A stretch of DNA of 32,210 nucleotides from positions 1 to 32,210 of IMG/VR virus record IMGVR_UViG_3300033388_004406, one strand, 5' to 3'. Source of the stretch: a virus. Position numbers and translations under genes: made by a program. Below the pieces are notes generated by a model. The model saw only the letters and a program-made list of their open reading frames with translations. It searched no databases and was not told where the DNA came from. Positions 1-6,676 of this stretch are shown here, in pieces; the stretch's first letter is position 1; every line of letters starts with the position of its first letter.

Positions 1-1
1 T

Positions 2-196
2 GGTTGTCCTACAAACAGAATAGATTCTCATCATTTTGATGATAAACCTACAGGTGTACCTATTGAATTGGCCGATATTATTATAAGAATTTTAGATTTA
101 TGTGCTAAAGACAAAATTGATATTGATAAAGCAATAAAATTAAAGATTAAATATAACAAAGGCCGTGAATATCGGCATGGTAATAAAAAAATATAA
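2..196 (+). CDS. MazG-like nucleotide pyrophosphohydrolase, C-terminal fragment
   Basis: The window opens inside a reading frame that ends at TAA 194-196, leaving about 64 residues. The fragment contains an acidic helix IELADIIIRILDL followed by IDIDKAIKLKIKYNKGR and EYRHG. This is the usual C-terminal signature of phage and bacterial MazG-like all-alpha NTP pyrophosphohydrolases, in which E and D of the ELAD helix help bind Mg2+. Family members hydrolyse (d)NTPs to the monophosphate plus pyrophosphate and act as house-cleaning or nucleotide-pool enzymes in the cytoplasm. The N-terminal half lies outside the window, so the full metal-binding set cannot be checked. The next gene follows 14 nt downstream. 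Confidence 0.72.
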   Translation, partial: GCPTNRIDSHHFDDKPTGVPIELADIIIRILDLCAKDKIDIDKAIKLKIKYNKGREYRHGNKKI

Positions 197-210
197 TAAG
201 GAGTAAAAAA

Positions 211-705
211 ATGTTGACAATTTTAATTAGTATGATATTTTTTCCGCTTTTATTTATGATTTTAAGTAAGTTTAAAAATATAGGAGAATGTGTTTTGGGC
301 GGGGTTTTTGTAGGGCTGATAATAGGTTTTGTAAGCGCTGGTACAGTACAAGCTACAATTAAAGAAAGATGGGTAAATAAATATATTTATGAACTTAAAC
401 AATTACAGTTAGATCGGACATGGAGTGGGACTTTTTTCTTAGGTTGTGGTAGTATTGGCGAAGATGATTATTACTATTTTTATTGTAAATACCCAAGTGG
501 TTTAATTAAATTAAAAAAACGTAATGTTTTTGATTGTTATATAGTTGAAAGTAATACAGCAAGTTACAATATTCAAAAAAGAATACCAATAGAAAAATAT
601 GAAAAACGCAGTTATTTGTTTGGGATTTATCCAAGTCAAGAGCGCCATGTTTTTTATATTCCAGATGGCAGTATTAAAAATCAAATAAATATAAATTTAA
701 AATAA
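211..705 (+). CDS. Hypothetical membrane protein with two N-terminal membrane segments
   Basis: This 164-residue protein starts at an ATG preceded by AAGGAG at about 7 nt. Residues 1-17 are strongly hydrophobic, and a second hydrophobic stretch (about residues 28-45) contains GGVFVGLIIGFVSAG, so two membrane passes are likely. The remaining part is polar and rich in Tyr, with a DDYYYFYCKYPSG segment. I do not recognise a family. It sits between the MazG-like gene and a methyltransferase in a run of accessory genes. Confidence 0.6.
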   Translation: MLTILISMIFFPLLFMILSKFKNIGECVLGGVFVGLIIGFVSAGTVQATIKERWVNKYIYELKQLQLDRTWSGTFFLGCGSIGEDDYYYFYCKYPSGLIKLKKRNVFDCYIVESNTASYNIQKRIPIEKYEKRSYLFGIYPSQERHVFYIPDGSIKNQININLK

Positions 706-720
706 GAAAGGAGCGATAAT

Positions 721-1263
721 ATGGGATTTTCGGCCGAGGGTATGATTGATATATTCAAAAATCTAGGCGATAATATTATAGGCGCGGAAATAGGCGTCTG
801 CCGGGGGAGAAATATAAAAGCTGTTCTTGATAGATGTCCTAATATCAGAAAAATATACGGGATAGACCCCTGGGCATCTTATCCAGCTATTGATGCGCAA
901 ACAAGTATAGATAATTATATAATTGCTAAAAAAACATTATCTTCTTATATGCTTGATGATAATGTGGAATTAATTAAAACGACATCGCTTAATGCAGCAA
1001 CTACATTATTCAAAGATAATTTTTTTGATTTTGTTTATATTGATGGTGACCATTCGGAAGAAGCTGTTTTCTGTGATTTGCATGCATGGTGGCCAAAAGT
1101 AAAATCTACTGGCATTTTATGCGGACATGATTTCCGGCCTAAAGATATCGCAGTACGTAGAGCCGTGAAAGATTTTGTAAATACTATATTAAAAAATGCT
1201 ATAGTAATTGAAACAAAACATCATTCATGGTATATTAAAAAATACAATTGTGGAGTGCAATAA
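721..1263 (+). CDS. Class I SAM-dependent methyltransferase (Methyltransf_24-like)
   Basis: The protein has 180 residues and shows a Rossmann methyltransferase layout. Motif I is GAEIGVCRGRN (about residues 21-31), followed by an acidic end of strand 2 in YGIDPW (near 47-51), and then DFVYIDGDHSEEAVFCDL (about 103-120), ending with LCGHDF. The YIDGDH element is characteristic of the class often found in glycan and small-molecule modification clusters, including FkbM/TylF-type and Methyltransf_24 enzymes. The substrate cannot be read from the sequence. A good SD (AAGGAGCG) precedes the ATG. The same genome carries two more SAM methyltransferases (6677-7234 and 23806-24453), which suggests glycan or virion modification rather than DNA methylation. 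Confidence 0.82.
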   Translation: MGFSAEGMIDIFKNLGDNIIGAEIGVCRGRNIKAVLDRCPNIRKIYGIDPWASYPAIDAQTSIDNYIIAKKTLSSYMLDDNVELIKTTSLNAATTLFKDNFFDFVYIDGDHSEEAVFCDLHAWWPKVKSTGILCGHDFRPKDIAVRRAVKDFVNTILKNAIVIETKHHSWYIKKYNCGVQ

Positions 1264-1264
1264 T

Positions 1265-1480
1265 ATGTCAAGAGAAATATTGGAATATACAGATGGTATT
1301 ACATGGGACCCACCACAAAAACCATTATTGAAAAGTGGGCAATCTGTTTGGTGGCTAGAAAAATCTCATAATGGCGACGGAATATACCGCGTAGCTGCTG
1401 GTGATGTTTATTCTAGGATGTATTCTAGCGATCCCCAAAATCATTGCATATCTAGGATGGGCAGATACTTTTTTTTATAA
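1265..1480 (+). CDS. Small phage protein, N-terminal part of a frameshifted gene
   Basis: The ATG at 1265 follows the preceding stop by 1 nt. The frame gives 71 residues, with a hydrophilic N-terminus and a segment (KSGQSVWWLEKSHNGDGIYR) that looks like the small beta-barrel proteins often found among phage accessory genes. The frame ends at TAA 1478-1480 just after a run of eight T at 1469-1476. Dropping one T from that run joins it to a frame that continues sensibly to 1625, including a VFLTEIEAKTRAKQLNEWL helix typical of the C-terminus of such proteins. I therefore read it as the first part of a protein of about 120 residues. Function unknown. Confidence 0.6.
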   Translation: MSREILEYTDGITWDPPQKPLLKSGQSVWWLEKSHNGDGIYRVAAGDVYSRMYSSDPQNHCISRMGRYFFL

Positions 1481-1625
1481 CATAAAGGTCCCGGAGAATT
1501 TAGTTTTTCTTACTGAAATTGAAGCAAAAACCAGGGCTAAACAATTAAATGAATGGTTGAAAAAATGTTTAGATGGAAAGAATTTGAAATATCCGGTTGA
1601 TAACCGCCGAGTAAATAATTTATAA
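1470..1625 (+). pseudogene. C-terminal continuation of the 1265 gene in the +1 frame
   Basis: In the frame of 1470 the sequence reads FFYNIKVPENLVFLT and continues through an amphipathic helix to TAA at 1623-1625. No convincing start with a ribosome site exists for this piece alone: the only upstream starts (GTG 1401, ATG 1404) lie deep inside the other frame and lack an SD. The join at the T8 run makes one coherent protein. It may be an indel in the assembly, a true mutation, or a +1 recoding site. Confidence 0.55.
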
Positions 1626-1651
1626 CAAAAACATAATTGTGAGGTGAAAAT

Positions 1652-1804
1652 ATGAGTAAAGACCCATTTATTAATCATTTAAATAAGGCCACTAAAACTG
1701 TTAATTCCTGGCCGGAATGGAAACAAAGTTTACTAGGTGCTGCTACTAAAAAACATCGTCAAAAGGAAATATCTTTGAAAGAGAAAAAAAATGAGAAAAT
1801 ATAA
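1652..1804 (+). CDS. Small conserved phage protein (F-x-x-H-x(3)-A ... W-P-x-W-K type)
   Basis: This 50-residue protein starts at ATG 1652 with a GAGGTGA site 5 to 8 nt upstream and ends at TAA 1802-1804. It begins MSKDPFINHLNKATKTV and continues NSWPEWKQSLLG, a pattern I recognise from many short phage proteins of unknown function in nucleotide or DNA-modification neighbourhoods. The C-terminus is lysine rich. It overlaps the next start (ATG 1791) by 14 nt, so the two are probably translationally coupled. Confidence 0.65.
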   Translation: MSKDPFINHLNKATKTVNSWPEWKQSLLGAATKKHRQKEISLKEKKNEKI

Positions 1805-2063
1805 AAAAATATTAGAAGAGAAAAAAGGTTTTGACAAGTTAGTATGCGATATGTGCGGCGCAGAAACAAAAAAAGATTATTGGATAGATAATGTGGCAGC
1901 TTTCAATATTACAATTAAAAAAGAGTTAGCCAAATATATTGAAAGATGTGCCTGGTGGGATATACACGATAAAGATTATAGGGAATTTGAGCGGAGTTTT
2001 GATCTTTGCCCTGATTGTTTTAATAAAATAGAAGAAATTATAAAGAAAGGAAATAATGATTAA
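1791..2063 (+). CDS. Small zinc-finger-like protein
   Basis: This is a 90-residue protein with two cysteine pairs, VCDMCG near residue 20 and LCPDCF near residue 76. They are separated by a charged, tryptophan-containing middle. The spacing suggests one zinc site built from both ends of the polypeptide, as in small phage zinc-binding proteins. No enzymatic motif is visible. The gene overlaps its upstream neighbour by 14 nt and the downstream methylase by 8 nt, which places all three in one transcript. Confidence 0.6.
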   Translation: MRKYKKILEEKKGFDKLVCDMCGAETKKDYWIDNVAAFNITIKKELAKYIERCAWWDIHDKDYREFERSFDLCPDCFNKIEEIIKKGNND

Positions 2064-2649
2064 ACCATATTATCAAGATGATTATGCTACAATTTATCAT
2101 GGTGATTGTTTGGAAATACTGCCACAATTGCCAAAAGCTGATCTTGTGTTAACTGATCCGCCATATGGATTAAATAAATTTAATGAAGATAAATTAAATT
2201 TAGATTGGTTTTATCAGTTAAAAGGACCCCTTATTTTTACTCCGGGTATTGCAAATATGTTTTTTTATCCAAAACCTGATTGGGTAATGTGTTGGTATAA
2301 ACCTGCATCAACTTCAAGAACCAGGTATGGATTTAATTGTTGGGAGCCAATATATTTATATAGGACAATGAGTTCTACAAAATCGCCTGATGTAATAGTT
2401 CAACCCGTATCAAAACAATTAGAAGCCGAAGGACATCCGACACCAAAACCATATAAATTGTTTTGTGATCTTATAAAACAATACTCAATATACAATAATC
2501 TTGTTATTGATCCCTTTTTAGGTTCGGGCACAACATTAAGAGCGGCTAAAGACCTACAAAGAAAGTCAATCGGCATTGAAATTGAAGAAAAGTATTGCGA
2601 AATAGCAGCCAAACGATTAAATCAGGAGGTGCTTCCCTTTGTTAGTTAA
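2056..2649 (+). CDS. DNA methyltransferase, N6-adenine/N4-cytosine, beta-class order
   Basis: The 197-residue protein begins YHGDCLEILPQLPKADL and reaches the catalytic motif IV DPPYG at residues 34-38. The SAM-binding motif I lies at the C-terminal end (VIDPFLGSGTT, about residues 148-158), followed by GIEIEEKYCEIAAKRL. That order, catalytic motif first and SAM motif last, is the beta class. DPPY fits N6-adenine methylation best, but N4-cytosine cannot be excluded. The middle target-recognition region is short, so this is a compact phage-type orphan enzyme with no restriction partner next to it. It could protect phage DNA from host restriction. Confidence 0.9.
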   Translation: MIKPYYQDDYATIYHGDCLEILPQLPKADLVLTDPPYGLNKFNEDKLNLDWFYQLKGPLIFTPGIANMFFYPKPDWVMCWYKPASTSRTRYGFNCWEPIYLYRTMSSTKSPDVIVQPVSKQLEAEGHPTPKPYKLFCDLIKQYSIYNNLVIDPFLGSGTTLRAAKDLQRKSIGIEIEEKYCEIAAKRLNQEVLPFVS

Positions 2650-2821
2650 AAAAGATTTCTATTGTAATAAATGCGATTTTGTTTATAATGATATCTGGTG
2701 TGGCAATGAAAAAGATACCCCGCCGGAATGCCCGGCTTGTAATATCGTAATGGTTAGATATTGGCCGGTTCCTGTAGCAAACAAAATAAAAGGATTAGAT
2801 AAAAATAGATTTAAAAAATAA
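2639..2821 (+). CDS. Small zinc-ribbon protein with TTG start
   Basis: The start is inferred as TTG at 2639, placed 9 nt after AGGAGG at 2624-2629, inside the last codons of the methylase. The 60-residue protein has YCNKCDFVYNDIW and later PPECPACNIVMVRYW, two CxxC knuckles with an FmdB-like regulatory zinc-ribbon appearance. Its role is unknown. Zinc ribbons of this kind are common beside phage DNA-modification genes. Confidence 0.62.
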   Translation: MLVKKDFYCNKCDFVYNDIWCGNEKDTPPECPACNIVMVRYWPVPVANKIKGLDKNRFKK

Positions 2822-2865
2822 TTAATTTAGTATGAAATAATAAGTTATTTGATAAGAGGTGTTAT

Positions 2866-3390
2866 ATGAAAAAACTCCACACAGCTATTGAACTAAAATT
2901 TTTAAAAAAACTTAATGATATAGAGTCATGGCTTAACTGGAATACGGAACATATATATCAGCATATACAAACGCTCGAAGATAGACAAAGTTTAACTGAT
3001 AGACTTACTATTCAGCAAACTAAATTTATTATTAATCATTGGAATGCGATTAAATCAAAAAAATATGTTAAAAATAAGCTTAAAGAGTTGCTTAAATCAA
3101 ATTTAAAAGGATACCAAGCTTTTGATGATGCGTTATTTGTTTTTGAACAGAGTTTAATAACTGAACACAAACAATTGATAAGAAAATTTAAGCGTGATTT
3201 TAATAATTGTGTATATGATTCAGTAGATAAACCATTAAACCGAATAGTAGAAATTCAAAATATATTATTAGAACTGCCTACCAAGTTTATAGATGGCTCT
3301 GACAATTGCTATACTCCTAACGAGCGGCAATTAAACACGCATATTGATTGCTCTCTCATGTCCGGGCGAGCCGGACTAGCAAAAAAATAA
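2866..3390 (+). CDS. Hypothetical helical protein
   Basis: This 174-residue protein is predominantly charged and alpha-helical by composition, with many Lys, Leu and Gln and a motif-like stretch LTDRLTIQQTKFIINHWNAI near residues 43-62. An SD (AAGAGGTG) lies upstream of ATG 2866. I see no catalytic motif, signal peptide or membrane segment and recognise no family. The last codons contain a GC-rich hairpin (3360-3376) that stands out from the AT-rich coding sequence. Confidence 0.55.
   Translation: MKKLHTAIELKFLKKLNDIESWLNWNTEHIYQHIQTLEDRQSLTDRLTIQQTKFIINHWNAIKSKKYVKNKLKELLKSNLKGYQAFDDALFVFEQSLITEHKQLIRKFKRDFNNCVYDSVDKPLNRIVEIQNILLELPTKFIDGSDNCYTPNERQLNTHIDCSLMSGRAGLAKK
3360..3376 (+). other. 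GC-rich perfect hairpin at the end of the 2866 gene
   Basis: The arms GTCCGG and CCGGAC form a 6 bp perfect stem around a 5-nt loop, GCGAG. It lies 14 nt before the stop codon of the preceding gene. An A-run rather than a T-run follows, so it is not a classical terminator on this strand. It may stabilise mRNA or slow translation before the ACP-like gene. Confidence 0.45.
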
Positions 3391-3408
3391 TTTAGTGGAG
3401 GTATCCAT

Positions 3409-3651
3409 ATGAATAAAATAGATATAGAAAAAGAATTAAGGAAAATAATATCAAAGCAAACAAAAACTAATGCTTTTGCGTGCAATACAAAACTTATGGA
3501 ATTATATAATGATTCAATTGATTACATGGAATTAATAATGGCAGCGGAATGTATATTAAAAATAAATATCAATATTAAGGACATTGATAAGATTATTACT
3601 GTAGAGGATTTAATAAAATATATTGAAGAAGAATTGGAGGGTCAGGAATGA
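3409..3651 (+). CDS. Acyl carrier protein-like protein
   Basis: The protein has 80 residues, the usual length for an acyl carrier protein. The centre reads LYNDSIDYMELIMAAE, aligning with the ACP signature DSLD-x-x-ELIM-x-x-E. Ser36 would be the 4'-phosphopantetheine attachment site. The C-terminal half, with INIKDIDKIITVEDLIKYI, matches helices III and IV of ACPs. The protein should be a cytoplasmic carrier of acyl or aminoacyl groups as a thioester. No ketosynthase, acyltransferase or phosphopantetheinyl transferase is seen nearby, so it presumably uses host enzymes. GTGGAGG precedes ATG 3409, and the stop overlaps the next start by ATGA. Confidence 0.75.
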   Translation: MNKIDIEKELRKIISKQTKTNAFACNTKLMELYNDSIDYMELIMAAECILKININIKDIDKIITVEDLIKYIEEELEGQE

Positions 3652-3830
3652 AAGTTAAAATAGGAAATAAAATATATGATTCTGATAAAGAGCCAATATT
3701 ATTGATTTTAGGCGCGATGGATAAAGTAAAAATATATTACGCTATGAATGAATATTGCGCTTATCCAGAAAATAGCGATTTAAATAAAATCAAGGAATGG
3801 AAAGAAAAAGGATGTGAGAATGGACAATAA
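3648..3830 (+). CDS. Small conserved phage protein (VGNKIYD-x(5)-P-type)
   Basis: This 60-residue protein starts with an ATGA overlap on the ACP-like gene. Its sequence MKVKIGNKIYDSDKEPILLIL, followed by DKVKI and YCAYPENSD, matches a short phage protein seen widely in siphovirus genomes and usually annotated as hypothetical. No known catalytic function. Its end overlaps the ribosome site and start of the next methyltransferase gene. Confidence 0.6.
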   Translation: MKVKIGNKIYDSDKEPILLILGAMDKVKIYYAMNEYCAYPENSDLNKIKEWKEKGCENGQ

Positions 3831-4392
3831 AGATAAAATAATCTTGCATTTATGTGCCGAAGATGGAAGCGATTCTTTGCCCTACAAAGAAGCCGGTTAC
3901 GATGTGCGATTGATAACCAAAAAAATAGGTGTAGAAAATTATCATCCATTGGATAATATTTACGGAATCATTGCAAACCCACCATGTACGCATTTTTCAA
4001 TCACAAGAACAACAGCTAAAACACCTAGGGATTTACGCGAAGGAATGCGTTTAGTAAAAGAATGTTTGCGTATAATTTGGGAATGTCAATATAATTTTAG
4101 CGAAAAATCAAGGAAACCAAGTTTGAAATTTTGGGTTATAGAAAATCCGGCAACAGGATTTTTAAAGTGGTTTTTAGGTAAACCAGTATTTCAATATGAT
4201 CCAGTTTTATACGGTGCTAATTTTCATAAAAAAACAGCATTATGGGGGGATTTTAATATTCCTAAAATTCCGTTGTTATCTAATCCTTTAATATCCGGTA
4301 GAAGTTTATGTAATATAACATCTAGCGGAAGCAAAAAAAGGAGCGAGTGCTATTATCCATTTGCAAAGGTGTTTTATTATGCCAATCAATAA
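3820..4392 (+). CDS. C5-cytosine DNA methyltransferase-like phage protein
   Basis: The likely start is ATG 3820, 7 nt after AAGGA; a GTG at 3814 is also in frame. The product is about 190 residues. It begins IILHLCAEDGSDSLPYKEAGYDV, a diverged motif I. It carries IIANPPCTHFS with the catalytic-type PPC (Cys56), then IENPATG (motif VI, Glu108) and YGANFHKKTALWGDF. This layout is typical of the short DCM-like proteins in phages. They look catalytically plausible but are smaller than standalone DNA-cytosine methylases and lack a clear target-recognition domain. It would add a methyl group to C5 of cytosine, or it may act on modified pyrimidines. It is the last gene before the late promoter at 4409. 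Confidence 0.8.
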   Translation: MDNKDKIILHLCAEDGSDSLPYKEAGYDVRLITKKIGVENYHPLDNIYGIIANPPCTHFSITRTTAKTPRDLREGMRLVKECLRIIWECQYNFSEKSRKPSLKFWVIENPATGFLKWFLGKPVFQYDPVLYGANFHKKTALWGDFNIPKIPLLSNPLISGRSLCNITSSGSKKRSECYYPFAKVFYYANQ

Positions 4393-4408
4393 TAATAAAA
4401 GAAAAGAC

Positions 4409-4436
4409 TTGACTTTATCTTAAAAACTATTATAGT
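4409..4436 (+). promoter_or_regulatory. Sigma70-like promoter ahead of the head module
   Basis: TTGACT at 4409-4414 and TATAGT at 4431-4436 are separated by 16 nt. The element lies in the 85-nt gap between the C5-methyltransferase-like gene and the portal, which is the only clear non-coding break in this part. The -10 sequence and spacer length are the same as for the candidate at 28607-28634, which supports a common sigma factor. Confidence 0.6.
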
Positions 4437-4477
4437 GATTGCGTTTCCTAAACATCAACCGGAGGCGCATACCAAAT

Positions 4478-6418
4478 ATGAAAAAATTCATAGATAATAT
4501 TTTTTTGAATATAGCAACTAAATTAAATGAACAATATACAAAAGTATCTAAACAAAAAAATAAAACGCTTGGCGGAGCTTCTTCGGTAGATACTTTTGAT
4601 GATGATATTACAACAATAGCCGCTATCAATAAATTAAAAGATTTTTCCGACTATTACAAATTAATACCTCAAGTTTATTCTGTAGCAAAAAGCGTGAAAG
4701 AAATTAAAGATACCTGTATAGCCCAAAAGTGGGTGATTTATGACAAGGTTTCCGAGGATGAAGTTGAGCCGGCCAATCAATCACCTGAATTAAAAGAATT
4801 TTTAAAAAACCCTTCAATAAGTGATTGTTGGGACGATCTTTTAACATTATTTATTATTGATTATTTAATTGCAGGAAATATCTATGCTTATTTTGTAATT
4901 AATGAAGGCCGATTAGTTATTCAGCGATTTAATCCGAGCGATATAGAAATTGAGGGAACTAATTTAGGATATGAATATTTTTTAAATAATAATAATAATA
5001 GAATCCCATTAAATAAAAAATATTTAATACACATAAAAAACTCACCTAATCCCAATAATCCTTTGATCGGCGTTGGAGTTATTGAAGAAAATCTGGAAAT
5101 GTTTAAACATATAATTGACGTCCTGGCATTTCGGTATTATTTTTTTAAAAATGGCTGCAATCCTTCCGGTGTTTTTTCTACCGATAACCCAGAGGGCGGA
5201 CTTATCCAGGATGATAGATTGCAAAAATTAATTGATACAAAATATATCGGATCAAAAAAAGCAGGGGTACCATTAATATTACCAGAAAAATTAACATTTC
5301 ATCAGATCGGATTAGATACTGCACGGTTAAATATATCTGATGAATTAAGCGGTGAACATATTGAAATTATGTCAGCTTTTGGGTTGCCGCGTTTTTTAAT
5401 GGAGTTAGGTATAAAATCAATCGGACAAAAATATAATAATCATGAAAAACAGCTGCAACATTATCTATTAAATACGATTATTCCTGTTTTGAAAAAAATA
5501 ACGATAATATTTAACGAAGGGGTTTCGAAATTTAATCCTCGTTTTGGTTTTAAATTTTTAGTACCAATAGAAATATTCACACCTGAAATTATTGACAAAT
5601 TGGTTGAACGTGGTATTTTTACCCCGAATGAAGGGCGAAAATTATTAGGGATGCCATTATCAGAAAATCCGGCTATGGATAAACATTATACGCAGTCTGG
5701 GCGCGTGGAGTTAGGCGCGAAAGAACCAACTCAAGCGCCGCCTGTGCCGGCTATTCCCCCGCCAGAACCTGAAAAAAAACCTCCGTTGCCGGCTGCGCCT
5801 GTAAAAAAAATATATATTAATAATGGCATTGCCAGAATAAAATCATGGCGTGATACTGTTGCTGGTGGGTGGGTTAGTATTCCGGAAAATTTAATTTGGT
5901 CGACCGATGAATTATTGAATGAAAAAAATAAATCTAAAATCAGGGATGATTTTTTGCGATTAGGCAAAGCAACTATTGATCGCAAAGGAAAAGGGCAAGC
6001 TAAAAATTTTGCTGAATATTTAGCTGAAATATATGTTGGTATATTAAAAAAACTTAACGACAATAAGGTAGAATGGGAAGCAGAATCAAAAAATAATCGC
6101 AAAAAATTGACAAGTAAGCCTTGGGAGTCAGTGTTATTCGATTCAAAAGGCGCGGATTTGGCAGTTATCCCAGTTATGGATGCTGCACATATAGCTGTTG
6201 GCGAAGCTGCCTATAGTAATATAGGCGAAGTATTAACGGCCGAAATTCCGTTTGGTAGTATTGGTCGGCCGGAGGTTGCTGCTAAAATAAAATTATTACG
6301 TATAAATGGCCCAAGATTAACAAAAACTACAAACGATAAGCTGGCTATTGTGTTAAAGAATTCTATGAGTTTAATCCTGGGGTTCATACCCATAAAAAAC
6401 AATGGGATACAGTTATGA
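4478..6418 (+). CDS. HK97-type phage portal protein with C-terminal extension
   Basis: ATG 4478 is preferred, preceded by GGAGG at 4461-4465; a TTG at 4439 overlaps the promoter and is unlikely. The 646-residue product has the portal core: a region around SVKEIKDTCIAQKW, then FIIDYLIAGNIYAYFV, RFNPSDIEI, and HIKNSPNPNNPLIGVGVIEE (about residues 190-208). A later segment is SAFGLPRFLMELG. Portals form a dodecameric ring at one capsid vertex and are the channel for DNA packaging and ejection. A proline-rich linker (about residues 414-443) leads to a second domain of about 200 residues. Its end, with PRLTKTTNDKLAIVL, resembles the beginning of MuF-type minor head domains. It seems to continue in another frame into the following gene. 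Confidence 0.88.
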   Translation: MKKFIDNIFLNIATKLNEQYTKVSKQKNKTLGGASSVDTFDDDITTIAAINKLKDFSDYYKLIPQVYSVAKSVKEIKDTCIAQKWVIYDKVSEDEVEPANQSPELKEFLKNPSISDCWDDLLTLFIIDYLIAGNIYAYFVINEGRLVIQRFNPSDIEIEGTNLGYEYFLNNNNNRIPLNKKYLIHIKNSPNPNNPLIGVGVIEENLEMFKHIIDVLAFRYYFFKNGCNPSGVFSTDNPEGGLIQDDRLQKLIDTKYIGSKKAGVPLILPEKLTFHQIGLDTARLNISDELSGEHIEIMSAFGLPRFLMELGIKSIGQKYNNHEKQLQHYLLNTIIPVLKKITIIFNEGVSKFNPRFGFKFLVPIEIFTPEIIDKLVERGIFTPNEGRKLLGMPLSENPAMDKHYTQSGRVELGAKEPTQAPPVPAIPPPEPEKKPPLPAAPVKKIYINNGIARIKSWRDTVAGGWVSIPENLIWSTDELLNEKNKSKIRDDFLRLGKATIDRKGKGQAKNFAEYLAEIYVGILKKLNDNKVEWEAESKNNRKKLTSKPWESVLFDSKGADLAVIPVMDAAHIAVGEAAYSNIGEVLTAEIPFGSIGRPEVAAKIKLLRINGPRLTKTTNDKLAIVLKNSMSLILGFIPIKNNGIQL

Positions 6419-6666
6419 AAGAAATATTACATACAGATAAATTAATGAACCGTGCTTTGGTAATTGCCCGGAACGAGGCCGCTGTAGCGTATACAGAGTT
6501 TAGTAAATCGGCGCTTGTTGATTCTGGTGTGGTAAAATCAGCGCAAATAATAGGTTGTACGCAAACCGGGGAAGTAAATAGTAATACTAGTTGCGTAAAA
6601 GAAATTGATTCATTAACTCTAAAACATATACAATGTTCGGGCGTAGTTGTGCCGTGTGGATTTTAG
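6415..6666 (+). CDS. MuF-like minor head protein, C-terminal part (probably split from the portal fusion)
   Basis: The frame contains MNRALVIARNEAAVAYTEFSK and ALVDSGVVKSAQIIG, the hallmark second half of SPP1 gp7/MuF head-morphogenesis domains (R-A-x-x-IARtE-x-x-x-A-y...sGVvK). In those proteins this region follows the TT-x-x-L helix, here found at the end of the upstream frame. The distance between TKTTND and IARNE matches the family if the frames are joined by a -1 shift near 6353-6358. The alternative is a separate 83-residue gene starting at ATG 6415 through an ATGA overlap, but its SD is weak. MuF proteins are minor capsid components near the portal. Confidence 0.65.
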   Translation: MKEILHTDKLMNRALVIARNEAAVAYTEFSKSALVDSGVVKSAQIIGCTQTGEVNSNTSCVKEIDSLTLKHIQCSGVVVPCGF

Positions 6667-6676
6667 GAGGGAATAA

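Noticed and set aside
4439-4477. TTG start for the portal gene
   Set aside because: It falls immediately after the promoter's -10 and would leave no leader; GGAGG supports ATG 4478.
5731-6102. Reverse-strand open frame under the portal linker
   Set aside because: Its Gly-rich end is the antisense of the proline-rich linker, so it is a composition artefact.
6353-6359. Programmed -1 slippery heptamer at the portal/MuF break
   Set aside because: The sequence G TTA AAG is not a canonical X-XXY-YYZ site and no stable downstream structure was evident; an indel is more likely.
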